The notes: generated by a model not told the origin, from the sequence alone. Shown: positions 6,757-14,400, numbered from the stretch's first letter. The stretch: 32,575 nucleotides of DNA from Paenibacillus ginsengihumi DSM 21568 (GCF_000380965.1 NZ_KB905606.1:1-32575), one strand, 5' to 3'. Made by a program: numbers and translations.

Positions 6757-7932
6757 ATGAAATTCCGGAGAATCTGCCTCATTGTGCTGGACAGCGTGGG
6801 CATTGGCGAGCTCCCCGATGCCGCCCGGTTCGGCGATGCGGGCGCGCACACGCTTGGCCATATCGCCGAGCGTGTGCCGGCGCTGCAACTGCCGCATATG
6901 GAAAGCCTGGGGCTCGGCTCGATTGCGCCGCTTCACGGCATCCGCCCGGCGCAGTGCCGCGGCGCGTATTACGGGAAAATGGCCGAGGCGTCGGTCGGCA
7001 AAGATACGATGACGGGCCACTGGGAGCTCATGGGGCTGAAGGTGGACATTCCGTTCAACGTCTTCCCGGACGGCTTTCCGCCGCAGCTGCTGGAGCCGTT
7101 CGAGCGGGAGACGGGGCGCAAGGTCATCGGCAACAAGCCGGCCTCGGGAACCGAGATCATCGCCGAGCTGGGCGAGCGGCAGATGAAGACAGGGGAATGG
7201 ATCGTCTATACGTCGGCGGACAGCGTCTTTCAGTTGGCCGCGCACGAGGACGTGATTCCGCTTGACGAGCTGTACCGCGCCTGCGAAATCGCCCGCAGGC
7301 TGACGCTGGAGGAGCCGTACGCGGTAGGGCGCGTCATTGCCCGCCCGTACGTCGGCGAGCCGGGCAGCTTCAAGCGCACGCCGAATCGCCATGACTATGC
7401 CGTGAAGCCTCCGGCCCCGACAGTGATGAACAGGCTGAAGGACGCGGGCCTTCAGTGCATCGCCGTCGGCAAGATCAACGACATTTTTTCCGGCGAAGGG
7501 GTGACGTCCGCGCTGCCGACCAAAAGCAATGCGGACGGCATCGATACGACGATCCGCGAGTTTGGCAAGCCTTTCGAAGGGCTGTTGTTCACCAACCTGG
7601 TCGACTTCGATTCGCTGCACGGGCACCGGCGCGATCCCGAGGGCTACGCGGCGGCCTTGAACGAATTCGACGAACGGCTGCCTGAGATCATGGCGAAGAT
7701 CGGGGAAGACGATCTGCTCATCGTCACGGCAGATCACGGCAACGATCCGTTCCATCACGGGACCGACCATACGCGCGAGTACGTGCCGCTGATCGTATAC
7801 AGCCCGCGCCTGGCCGGCGGCGGCTCGCTCGGTATCCGTGATACATTCTCGGATATCGGAGCTACGGTTGCCGACAACTTCGGCACGGCCGGCACCGGGT
7901 TCGGCACGAGCTTTTTGAGCGAGCTTAAGTAA
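6757..7932 (+). CDS. deoB: Phosphopentomutase
   Basis: A 391-residue enzyme (drm/deoB) that interconverts ribose or deoxyribose 1-phosphate and 5-phosphate, linking nucleoside phosphorolysis to central carbon metabolism. The alkaline-phosphatase-fold metal site is visible: D12 in [11 protein letters not shown], the phosphorylated threonine T84 in [10 protein letters not shown], and the ADHGNDP and HTREYVP motifs near the C-terminus. I chose the ATG at 6757, about seven bases after GGAGGTG, rather than 6739, because it gives the family N-terminus. It heads a cluster with two purine nucleoside phosphorylases and a pyrimidine one, whose sugar-phosphate products are its substrates. The gap to the next gene is 64 bases. 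Confidence 0.93.
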   Translation: MKFRRICLIVLDSVGIGELPDAARFGDAGAHTLGHIAERVPALQLPHMESLGLGSIAPLHGIRPAQCRGAYYGKMAEASVGKDTMTGHWELMGLKVDIPFNVFPDGFPPQLLEPFERETGRKVIGNKPASGTEIIAELGERQMKTGEWIVYTSADSVFQLAAHEDVIPLDELYRACEIARRLTLEEPYAVGRVIARPYVGEPGSFKRTPNRHDYAVKPPAPTVMNRLKDAGLQCIAVGKINDIFSGEGVTSALPTKSNADGIDTTIREFGKPFEGLLFTNLVDFDSLHGHRRDPEGYAAALNEFDERLPEIMAKIGEDDLLIVTADHGNDPFHHGTDHTREYVPLIVYSPRLAGGGSLGIRDTFSDIGATVADNFGTAGTGFGTSFLSELK

Positions 7933-7996
7933 ATGAAGTCTAGGTAAGTTGAGTAAACCCGCAGTCGAAACGGTTCATTGGGAGGGGATCTGCCAA

Positions 7997-8824
7997 ATGG
8001 CAAATATGGACGTATTGAACAACATTCGCGAGGCAGCTTCGTTTATTCGCGGCAAGATCGACGGCGAGCCCGAGATCGGGCTCATCCTCGGCTCCGGCCT
8101 CGGCATTATCGCCGAGCTGGTGGAGAATCCGGTCGTTATCGCCTACGAGAATATTCCGCATTTTCCGGTATCGACGGTGGAAGGGCATGCCGGAGAGCTT
8201 GTCGTCGGCACGGTGGCCGGCCGCCGCGTCATCTTGATGAAAGGGCGCTTCCATCTGTATGAAGGCTACCCGGTCGAAGTCGTATCCTTCCCCGTTCGCG
8301 TCATGAAGGAGCTGGGCGTGAAGAAGCTGGTCGTGACCAACGCCGCCGGAGGCATCAACACCTCCTACGAGGTCGGCGATCTGATGCTGATCAAGGATCA
8401 TATCAATTTCACCTTCCGCAACCCGCTGATCGGACCGAACCTGGACGAGCTCGGCCCGCGCTTTCCCGATATGTCGGAGGCGTACAGCAAGCGGCTGCGG
8501 CAAATCGCCAGGGAAGTCGCCGAATCGCAGGGCGTCAAGCTGCAGGAGGGCGTCTATATCGGGCTGCTCGGCCCGTCCTACGAGACGCCTGCGGAAATTC
8601 GCATGATGCGCACGCTGGGAGCCGACGCTGTCGGCATGTCGACCGTCTCCGAGGTGATCGTCGCCCGCCACGCCGGCATCGAGGTGCTCGGCTTCTCCTG
8701 CATCAGCAATATGGCGTCGGGCATTCTCGATCAGCCACTTTCGCATGAAGAAGTGATGGAGACGACGGAGCGGGAGAAGCAAAAATTTTTGCGGCTTATT
8801 CTCGGCATCATACCGAAGCTCTGA
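7997..8824 (+). CDS. punA: Purine nucleoside phosphorylase, 6-oxopurine type
   Basis: A 275-residue trimeric-type (PNP/MTAP superfamily) phosphorylase that splits inosine and guanosine with phosphate. Conserved motifs: phosphate loop LILGSGLG (29-36), HFPVSTVEGHAG, GRFHLYEGY (83-91), VTNAAGGIN (113-121) and VGMSTVSE. The residues known from human PNP to read 6-oxopurines are kept: E196 (human E201) in PSYETPAE and N238 (human N243) in SCISNM, plus H250 for the 5'-hydroxyl. The ATG at 7997 follows GGGAGGGGATC. It is the first of two adjacent paralogues that align over their whole length. This copy is the canonical one and the likely orthologue of B. subtilis PunA next to drm. Confidence 0.9.
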   Translation: MANMDVLNNIREAASFIRGKIDGEPEIGLILGSGLGIIAELVENPVVIAYENIPHFPVSTVEGHAGELVVGTVAGRRVILMKGRFHLYEGYPVEVVSFPVRVMKELGVKKLVVTNAAGGINTSYEVGDLMLIKDHINFTFRNPLIGPNLDELGPRFPDMSEAYSKRLRQIAREVAESQGVKLQEGVYIGLLGPSYETPAEIRMMRTLGADAVGMSTVSEVIVARHAGIEVLGFSCISNMASGILDQPLSHEEVMETTEREKQKFLRLILGIIPKL

Positions 8825-8889
8825 GCGGGCAGGAAGCGAACGGGGCCAAGGCGAATCAGCCGCACGAAGCGAAAGGAGCTGCATAACCT

Positions 8890-9735
8890 ATGCCCATCGA
8901 TTACGTTCAGCACATTCGGGAAGCGGTACAGTGGATCGAGGACCGCATTTCCCGCCAGGCGTTGGAGATCGGTTTGATTCTGGGGTCGGGACTCGGCGAT
9001 CTGGCCGAGCACGTGGAAGATCCGGTCGTCATCCCTTACGGGGAGATCCCTCACTTTCCGGTATCGACGGTGGCCGGACATGCCGGACGGTTCGTTATCG
9101 GCCGGCTGGAAGGCAAGCAGGCGATCGTCATGCAGGGACGGTTTCATTATTACGAAGGTTATTCCATGAAGCAGGTCGTGTTCCCCGTCTATGTCATGAA
9201 GCAGCTCGGCGTGTCCACCCTCATCCTGACGAATGCCGCAGGGGGGATGAATCGCGCTTTTCGGCCCGGCGATTTGATGCTGATTCGGGACCATCTGAAC
9301 TTGACCGGCGACAACCCGCTGGTCGGGGTGAACCATCCCGAGCTCGGCCCGCGCTTTCCCGATATGTCGGAAGCGTACAGCCGCTCCTGCCGCGAGCTGT
9401 TCAAGCAGATCGCCGCGCGTTACGGCGAGGCCCGCGGAGAAGCGGTGCGGCTGCAGGAGGGGGTCTATGCGGGCATCGCCGGCCCGAATTATTTGCCGCC
9501 GTCGGAGCTGACGATGCTGGCCCGTCTGGGCGGCGACGCCGTCGGCATGTCGACGGTCGGCGAGACGATCGCCGCGCGTCATGCCGGTCTGCAGGTGCTC
9601 GGCGTCTCCTGCATCACCGATATGGCGATCGGCGAGGAGCTGGAGCCGCTGACGCACGAGCAGGTGGTGGAGGTGGCGAACCGGACGAAGCCGGTGTTCA
9701 TTGAGCTCGTGCGGCAGTTTGTGCGGGAAGTGTGA
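8890..9735 (+). CDS. Second purine nucleoside phosphorylase, altered base-binding residues
   Basis: A 281-residue paralogue of the gene just upstream, with the same landmarks (LILGSGLG 29-36, HFPVSTVAGHAG, GRFHYYEGY, LTNAAGGMN, VGMSTVGE). The two residues that select 6-oxopurines differ: the Glu of the PNP motif is Leu202 (PNYLPPSE) and the Asn is Asp244 (SCITDMAIGEE). In the MTAP branch the equivalent positions are also non-Glu and Asp, and an Asn-to-Asp change in human PNP is known to favour adenosine. H256, which reads the 5'-hydroxyl, is kept. I infer a 6-aminopurine nucleoside (adenosine-like) specificity, not proven. A short insertion lies at about residues 180-186. The ribosome site AAAGGAG is about 12 bases before the ATG. 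It lies 65 bases after punA and is likely in the same operon. Confidence 0.8.
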   Translation: MPIDYVQHIREAVQWIEDRISRQALEIGLILGSGLGDLAEHVEDPVVIPYGEIPHFPVSTVAGHAGRFVIGRLEGKQAIVMQGRFHYYEGYSMKQVVFPVYVMKQLGVSTLILTNAAGGMNRAFRPGDLMLIRDHLNLTGDNPLVGVNHPELGPRFPDMSEAYSRSCRELFKQIAARYGEARGEAVRLQEGVYAGIAGPNYLPPSELTMLARLGGDAVGMSTVGETIAARHAGLQVLGVSCITDMAIGEELEPLTHEQVVEVANRTKPVFIELVRQFVREV

Positions 9736-9856
9736 GGCGGACGCGGATGAACCTGCCGGAATGATTTTGCGGCAAAAAGGCGAAAGATAAAGCCGAGGCC
9801 ACCTGCCGCCGGCAAATTTGTCACAAAGTGTTCATGGGAATCGCCGGAAAACACAT

Positions 9857-9885
9857 TTCGATCACCTTCGATCTTTTTGTACAAT
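9857..9885 (+). promoter_or_regulatory. Possible promoter for the cupredoxin gene
   Basis: TACAAT (9880-9885) has TTCGAT (9857-9862) 17 bases upstream, so the -10 is good and the -35 poor. The start of transcription would be near 9892, about 38 nt before the ATG. It would allow the cupredoxin gene to be expressed apart from the phosphorylases. Confidence 0.35.
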
Positions 9886-9929
9886 AAAGCAGATGCGTTT
9901 TTTACGGCCAACAGTAAGGGGGGATACCG

Positions 9930-10307
9930 ATGCAAAAGTGGGCTATGTTCTCGTTGTTTATTATCGCCTGCCTTCTGGGTACGGGCGTATTGTTCCAAAA
10001 TATTTCCGCCCGTCAGGCAGAGAGGGCACAGGAAGAAGCTGCCGGCCCGACGCTGAAGTTCGTTGCGACGAACTATCAGTTCGATCAGCCCGAATATACG
10101 GTGAAAGCCGGCGAGACGGTGACGGTTACCTTGCAAAACAAGGAAGGCCTGCACGCTGTCGAAATCAAAGGCCTGGGCATTAAGCTGGACAACAACAACA
10201 AATCCCAGCAGGTGACGTTCGACAAGCCGGGTACGTACGAGGTAATTTGCGCCTTGCCGTGCGGTCCGGGTCACGACCAGATGGTGACGAAGCTCGTTGT
10301 CCAATAA
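9930..10307 (+). CDS. Membrane-anchored cupredoxin with CuA-type copper motif
   Basis: A 125-residue protein with an N-terminal hydrophobic segment (about residues 5-22) and then a single cupredoxin domain facing outside the cell. Its metal motif is C107-x3-C111-x3-H115-x2-M118 plus H75 in LHAVEIKG. This is the ligand pattern of the binuclear CuA centre of cytochrome oxidase subunit II and nitrous oxide reductase, not of a blue type-1 copper protein. The protein lacks the two-helix hairpin and length of a true CoxB. IIAC at residues 11-14 resembles a lipobox, but hydrophobic residues continue past the Cys, so a membrane anchor is more likely. Roles could be electron transfer or copper delivery to an oxidase. 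The start ATG follows AGGGGGG. It sits between nucleoside phosphorylase genes, with its own terminator at 10323. Confidence 0.8.
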   Translation: MQKWAMFSLFIIACLLGTGVLFQNISARQAERAQEEAAGPTLKFVATNYQFDQPEYTVKAGETVTVTLQNKEGLHAVEIKGLGIKLDNNNKSQQVTFDKPGTYEVICALPCGPGHDQMVTKLVVQ

Positions 10308-10322
10308 GGCCATCGATCCGCG

Positions 10323-10352
10323 GAAGCTCCGGGAATATCGGGGCTTCTTTTC
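10323..10352 (+). terminator. Rho-independent terminator after the cupredoxin gene
   Basis: Stem GAAGCTCCG (10323-10331) pairs with CGGGGCTTC (10339-10347), with one G-U pair and a 7-base loop, followed by a T-rich run from 10346. It suggests that pdp has its own promoter. A TATAAT at 10372-10377 is a -10 candidate but lacks a good -35. Confidence 0.75.
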
Positions 10353-10420
10353 TTTTGCCCTGGCGGTAGCTTATAATACAGTCATTGGAAAAGTTTACAC
10401 TAGCGTAAGGAGGCACACGA

Positions 10421-11758
10421 ATGCGTGCGGTCGATTGGATTCGCAAGAAGCGGGACGGCGGCGAGCTGAGCGCAGAGGAGCTTGCCGCGCTGATCGAAGG
10501 GTATACGAACGGAGCCGTTCCCGATTATCAGATGGCCGCCTGGGCGATGGCGGTCTATTACCAGGGCATGACCCCGCGGGAAACGGCCGATCTGACGCTG
10601 GCGATGGCCCGCTCGGGGGAGCAGGTCGACCTGTCCGCGATTCCCGGGATCAAGGTGGACAAGCATAGTACAGGCGGCGTCGGCGATACGACGACGCTCG
10701 TGCTCGGACCGCTCGTCGCGGCGGCCGGCATTCCCGTCGCCAAGATGTCGGGCCGCGGGCTCGGGCATACCGGGGGGACGATCGACAAGCTGGAAGCGAT
10801 CCCGGGCTTTGCCGTCGAGCGCACGCGAGAAGCTTTTTTGCGGCAGTTGCGCGAGATCGGGCTGGCGGTTATCAGCCAGTCCGGCAATATTGCTCCGGCC
10901 GACAAGCTGCTGTACGCGCTGCGGGACGTCACCGCCACCGTCGATTCGATCCCGCTGATCGCAAGCTCGATCATGAGCAAGAAAATCGCGTCAGGCGCGG
11001 ATCGGATTTTGCTTGACGTGAAGACGGGCCGCGGCGCTTTCATGAAGACGCTCGAGGCGTCGATCGAGCTCGCCCAGGCGATGGTCGAGATCGGCGCCCA
11101 GGTCGGCAGGGAGACGGTCGCGGTCATTACGGACATGGACGAGCCGCTGGCGCCTTCGATCGGCAATGCGCTGGAGGTACGCGAGGCCGTCGATACGCTG
11201 GCGGGCCGCGGGCCGCAGCAGCTGACGCGGCTCTGCCTGGAGCTGGCTTCGCACATGATTCGCCTGGGCGGCAAGGCGACGACCCGCGAAGAAGGCCTGC
11301 GGCTCGCCGAAGAACTGCTCGCCAGCGGCGCGGCGCTGGACAAATTCAAGGCGATGATCGCCGCCCAGGAAGGCGATCCGCGGATCGCCGACCAGCCGGA
11401 GCTGCTGCCGGCCGCCCGCAGCGTCGTGCCTGTCGTTTCCCCGCAGGACGGCTACATCGCTTCCATCGATGCCGAGCAGCTGGGGGTGACGGCGATGAGG
11501 CTCGGGGCCGGCCGAGCGAAGAAGGACGACCCGATCGAGCCGGCCGTCGGCATCCGCCTGCTGCGGCGCTCCGGGGACAAAGTGAGCGCCGGGGAACCGC
11601 TCGCCGAGCTGCATATGAACGAGGCAGAGGAAGTGGTGACGGCGCGGATGACCGCGGCGGCGCTGGCAGCCTTCCGCTTCTCGCACGAGCCGCCTGCTCC
11701 CAAGCCGCTGATTTACGCGGTGATTACCAAAGAAGGCATCGAGCGAATGCCGCAATAA
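10421..11758 (+). CDS. pdp: Pyrimidine-nucleoside phosphorylase
   Basis: A 445-residue enzyme that phosphorolyses uridine, deoxyuridine and thymidine, slightly longer than B. subtilis Pdp (433). The family signature is clear: KHSTGGVGDTTT (81-92) for phosphate binding, then SGRGLGHTGGTIDKLE (110-125). The alpha domain holds DYQMAAWAMAVYYQGM (35-50). The C-terminal alpha/beta part (about 345-435) has GAGRAKKDDPI and biotinyl-like GDKVSAGEPLAELH. The ATG at 10421 follows TAAGGAGG with an ideal gap. Its ribose or deoxyribose 1-phosphate product feeds the phosphopentomutase upstream. A strong terminator follows at 11801. In Bacillus the gene is elsewhere, so its presence here enlarges the salvage cluster. 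Confidence 0.93.
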   Translation: MRAVDWIRKKRDGGELSAEELAALIEGYTNGAVPDYQMAAWAMAVYYQGMTPRETADLTLAMARSGEQVDLSAIPGIKVDKHSTGGVGDTTTLVLGPLVAAAGIPVAKMSGRGLGHTGGTIDKLEAIPGFAVERTREAFLRQLREIGLAVISQSGNIAPADKLLYALRDVTATVDSIPLIASSIMSKKIASGADRILLDVKTGRGAFMKTLEASIELAQAMVEIGAQVGRETVAVITDMDEPLAPSIGNALEVREAVDTLAGRGPQQLTRLCLELASHMIRLGGKATTREEGLRLAEELLASGAALDKFKAMIAAQEGDPRIADQPELLPAARSVVPVVSPQDGYIASIDAEQLGVTAMRLGAGRAKKDDPIEPAVGIRLLRRSGDKVSAGEPLAELHMNEAEEVVTARMTAAALAAFRFSHEPPAPKPLIYAVITKEGIERMPQ

Positions 11759-11800
11759 CGCACCTGGCCCGATGAATAGCGAATATTCGCCAAGCTTATA

Positions 11801-11850
11801 ACCCGTAAGCGGACGCTTCCCACGAAGCGGGCCTGCTTGCGGGTCTTTTA
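11801..11850 (+). terminator. Strong terminator after pdp
   Basis: Outer stem ACCCGTAAGC (11801-11810) with GCTTGCGGGT (11835-11844), one G-U pair, encloses a second stem CGCTTC/GAAGCG, and CTTTTATTC follows. A separate 12-bp palindrome GCGAATATTCGC lies at 11779-11790. Confidence 0.8.
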
Positions 11851-11866
11851 TTCTCTTTAAATCCCC

Positions 11867-11970
11867 GCCTGAAACTTTCACCTTAAGCTCCTGCCGTCAA
11901 CTTCCGACTTAAACTCTCGCTTTAAGCTCCTGCCGTCAACTTCCGACTTAAACTCTCGACTTAAGCTCCC
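11867..11970. repeat. 39-bp tandem direct repeat, about 2.5 copies
   Basis: The phrase TTAAGCTCC recurs at 11883, 11922 and 11961, exactly 39 bases apart, with TGCCGTCAACTTCCGACTT and AAACTCTCG between. Copies one and two are near-identical, and a degenerate partial copy precedes them. No open frame or family similarity is seen. It lies in the repeat-rich pdp-dacF gap. Confidence 0.8.
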
Positions 11971-12055
11971 GCCGCATTTTTCAAGCAATCATTTTTCCCT
12001 TGGCATCAACCTATCAGAATCATCGTCTTGCTCATATCTGATCGCCGCCATGACT

Positions 12056-12240
12056 CTAACGCTGGCGACAAGCGCTATTTCCACGAATCGAACGCTTTTC
12101 ATATTGTAACGAAACGGAGCGGCGCTATTCGGCACGGAACCCCGATTTAGAACGCCCAAAGGCCAAATAAGATGTCTGGCAAGCGTTACATTCCCGAATC
12201 GGTCATTTATGGCTGGATAAGCGCTGTGGCAAGCGTTAGC
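12056..12240. repeat. Inverted repeat cluster around TAACGCT-GC-ACAGCGCT
   Basis: CTAACGCTGGCGACAAGCGCT at 12056-12076 is matched, inverted and imperfectly, by AGCGCTGTGGCAAGCGTTAG at 12220-12239. A shorter relative TGGCAAGCGTTAC lies at 12177-12189. The arms are far apart (about 145 bases). No gene can be supported in 11851-12360; a short plus-strand frame at 12172 has no family similarity. Confidence 0.5.
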
Positions 12241-12360
12241 GCTGCGGCCTGGCTTTCTTTTTCTCGCGCCGATCCCGCGGGCTGCCATCGGTGGATCGAA
12301 CAGGCGCCAGAAGCATCGTGCCGAGTTCGAGACGGATTCAGATGCCGCGGGGAGCCGCGG

Positions 12361-12441
12361 ATGACGAGCGCTTCCTGTCGTCATCGGTCGTCACCTGCGG
12401 TGCCCGAAAATTCAGCTTGTAGATAAAGCTGATTTTTCAAG
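12361..12441 (-). repeat. Intergenic double-hairpin repeat element, copy C
   Basis: Reverse-orientation copy of the about 90-bp element. It has ATGACGAGCG, then GTCATCGGTCGTCACCTGCG, then a dyad formed by AATTCAGCTT and AAGCTGATTT, ending at TTTTTCAAG. The blocks match copies at 25260, 25350 and 28223 read backwards. The central stem sequence is different but still pairs. Confidence 0.7.
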
Positions 12442-12449
12442 AGAGCAAA

Positions 12450-12634
12450 TGTTGTATTTTGTACAACAAAAACAGGGAAATGACCCGCATTCACGGCTCA
12501 ATGTTGTAGAAAGTGCAACATTTCGGGCGATATTCTTCGATTTGAAGCCCATCTCGCCCAAATTGTTGCACAAAATACAACATTCCCCTTCCTCTAGTAC
12601 GAAGGATACCGAAAATGTTGCATTTTTTGCAGGA
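12450..12634. repeat. Four-copy array of 19-bp dyads TGTTGYA-N5-TRCAACA
   Basis: Copies: TGTTGTATTTTGTACAACA (12450-12468), TGTTGTAGAAAGTGCAACA (12502-12520), TGTTGCACAAAATACAACA (12564-12582) and a decayed TGTTGCATTTTTTGCAGGA (12616-12634). Start-to-start distances are 52, 62 and 52 bases. Copies 2 and 3 with their flanks (TTTCGGGCGAT and ATCTCGCCCAAA) also form a larger imperfect palindrome. The remaining sequence to 12924 holds a diverged direct repeat (CTGAACGCCAATGCG and CTGAAAGCCAATGCG) and no supportable gene. Confidence 0.75.
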
Positions 12635-12924
12635 TTCGCCGCCTCATGTGCTCGGGTGTGCCCAGGAAGGGGCAGCGCTAACGCAGAGTCTGAACGCCAA
12701 TGCGAAGTCCCGAACGTAACACGGACTCTGAAAGCCAATGCGGTGTTCGAGGCGAAGCTCGGGGGGCGCCGGTCGCGTATCCCCGGTCGCAGCAAAGTAT
12801 CGTTTTGACACGATAAAGGACGTTAGGCGGAGCTTACGGTTTTCTCAAACAATGGATGAATGCCGCTGGAGGCACGGCGTTTGAGTAAGGCTGCTAAATG
12901 GCTTGGCGAAAACTGCTGGAAGCG

Positions 12925-12954
12925 GAATATTTTCGATAAAAAGCGTAAACAATG
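12925..12954 (+). promoter_or_regulatory. Sigma-F/sigma-G type promoter candidate for dacF
   Basis: GAATA (12925-12929) as -35 and GTAAACAATG (12945-12954) as -10 are separated by 15 bases. They fit the forespore consensus GYWTA / GGNRANANTW with two or three mismatches. Transcription would start near 12961, 48 nt before the ATG. In B. subtilis dacF is under sigma-F, so the location is as expected. Confidence 0.45.
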
Positions 12955-13008
12955 ATTACCAGTGCTTCATATGGCTTACAAGTCTCTTTCAGGAGGGGAA
13001 GAACAAGT

Positions 13009-14400
13009 ATGCTCCCAACAATCATGAAATGGATCTTGGCGATCCAACTGGCGCTGCTCTTCTCGATTTCGGGGGCTGCATGGGCCGCGCCCCAGGAGGA
13101 TCATTCGGTAGCGGCGCAGACCGACGAGAAGAAAGCCGACAGCAAGCAAGCAGGTGACAAGCAGGCTGACGAGAAGAACGCGGACAACAAGCAAGCAGAC
13201 GAAAAGCAGGCTGACGAGAAGAAACCCGACAACAAGCAGGACGGCAAAAAGCAGGCTGACCAGAAGCAGGCAGGCGACAAGCAGGCGCAGCAGGACGGCA
13301 AGGCGCCGGCCGAAGCGCCGGTCGATCTGGCTCCGAACGCCGCGTCCGCAGTTGTCATCGACGCCGATACGGGAACGATTTTGTTCGAGAAAAATAAAGA
13401 TGCGAAGCTGCCTCCGGCCAGCATTACGAAAATTATGACCATGCTCTTGATTATGGAGGCGCTGGATCAAGGCAAAATCAAGCTGGACGAGAAGGTGCGC
13501 ACCAGCGAGTATGCGGCATCGATGGGCGGATCGCAAATTTTCCTCGAGCCCGGGGAAGAAATGACCGTAAGCGACATGCTCAAAGGCATCGCGATGGCGT
13601 CGGGCAACGATGCCTCCGTAGCGATGGCGGAGAAAATCGCCGGCTCCGAGGAAGCGTTCGTCCAGCTGATGAACAAGCGAGCCGAAGAGCTGGGAATGAA
13701 AAATACGCATTTTGCGAACGCCAACGGGCTTCCCGCAGACAATCATTATTCGTCCGCTTACGATATTGCGCTGATGTCCAAGGAGCTGCTGAAGCACGAA
13801 GAGGTGACCCAATATACCGGCGTCTATCAGGACTATTTGCGCAAGGATACGTCGAAGCCGTTTTGGCTCGTCAATACGAACAAGCTGGTGCGCTTCTATG
13901 CAGGGGCCGACGGGCTGAAGACAGGCTATACGAGCGAGGCGAAGTTTTGCCTGGCGGCTACGGCGAAACGGGATCATTTCCGGGTCATTACGGTCGTCAT
14001 GGGCGAGCCGGATACGAAGACGCGGAATGCCGAAGTCACTCGCCTCCTCGATTATTCGTTCTCCCAATATACGAATTTGCCGATTTTAAAAACCGGCGAT
14101 TCGATGGGCGAGATGAAGGTGAGCAAGGGCGAGCAGCCGATCGTGCCGCTGACGGCCCAGCATCCGTACAGCGTGCTGCTGAAGAAGGGCGAAGCGGCTG
14201 ATGGCATCCGCCACGAGATTCAGCTGCAGGAAAAGCTGAAGGCGCCGATCGCGATTGGACAGCCGATCGGCAAGCTGGTTGTCTTTAAGGGAGATCAGGT
14301 GATCGCCGAGTTCCCGCTGGAATCTCCGGTGGAAGTGAAGAAGGCCGGCTGGTGGACCTTGATGAAGCGGACGGCCAAGCATCTGTTCTTTATCGATTGA
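13009..14400 (+). CDS. dacF: D-alanyl-D-alanine carboxypeptidase DacF with repetitive Lys/Asp/Gln linker
   Basis: A 463-residue low-molecular-weight penicillin-binding protein that trims pentapeptides in spore peptidoglycan. A signal peptide (about 1-27, cleavage near AWA-AP) is followed by a low-complexity segment (about 37-104) made of variations on DKQADEKQAD, then the peptidase S11 domain. The active-site motifs are intact: S138-x-x-K141 in PPASITKI, S198-G-N200 in MASGNDAS, and K304-T-G306 in DGLKTGYT. A C-terminal domain (about 355-440) follows, and then a likely amphipathic or membrane anchor WWTLMKRTAKHLFFID. I chose the ATG at 13009 after AGGAGGGG because it yields a clean signal peptide. 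The linker is much longer than in B. subtilis DacF (about 389 aa), accounting for most of the extra length. It precedes spoIIAA as in Bacillus. Confidence 0.88.
   Translation: MLPTIMKWILAIQLALLFSISGAAWAAPQEDHSVAAQTDEKKADSKQAGDKQADEKNADNKQADEKQADEKKPDNKQDGKKQADQKQAGDKQAQQDGKAPAEAPVDLAPNAASAVVIDADTGTILFEKNKDAKLPPASITKIMTMLLIMEALDQGKIKLDEKVRTSEYAASMGGSQIFLEPGEEMTVSDMLKGIAMASGNDASVAMAEKIAGSEEAFVQLMNKRAEELGMKNTHFANANGLPADNHYSSAYDIALMSKELLKHEEVTQYTGVYQDYLRKDTSKPFWLVNTNKLVRFYAGADGLKTGYTSEAKFCLAATAKRDHFRVITVVMGEPDTKTRNAEVTRLLDYSFSQYTNLPILKTGDSMGEMKVSKGEQPIVPLTAQHPYSVLLKKGEAADGIRHEIQLQEKLKAPIAIGQPIGKLVVFKGDQVIAEFPLESPVEVKKAGWWTLMKRTAKHLFFID
13117..13320 (+). repeat. Low-complexity coding repeat in dacF
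   Basis: A run of short degenerate units such as GACAAGCAGGCTGACGAG and AACAAGCAAGCAGACGAA encodes about 68 residues made almost only of D, E, K, Q, N and A. Such slippage-prone sequence probably varies in length between strains. Confidence 0.75.

Noticed and set aside
7940-9657. Long minus-strand frames opposite the phosphorylase genes (314 and 308 codons)
   Set aside because: They are antisense shadows of GC-rich genes, rich in His, Arg and Asp, with no recognisable domains.
11867-12634. CRISPR array
   Set aside because: The repeats are of several types, with only two to four copies, contiguous or dyad-like units and no uniform repeat-spacer pattern. No cas genes are present.
12172-12808. 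Short open frames in the pdp-dacF gap
   Set aside because: They run through inverted repeats and the dyad array, lack ribosome sites and read as low-complexity translations of repeats.
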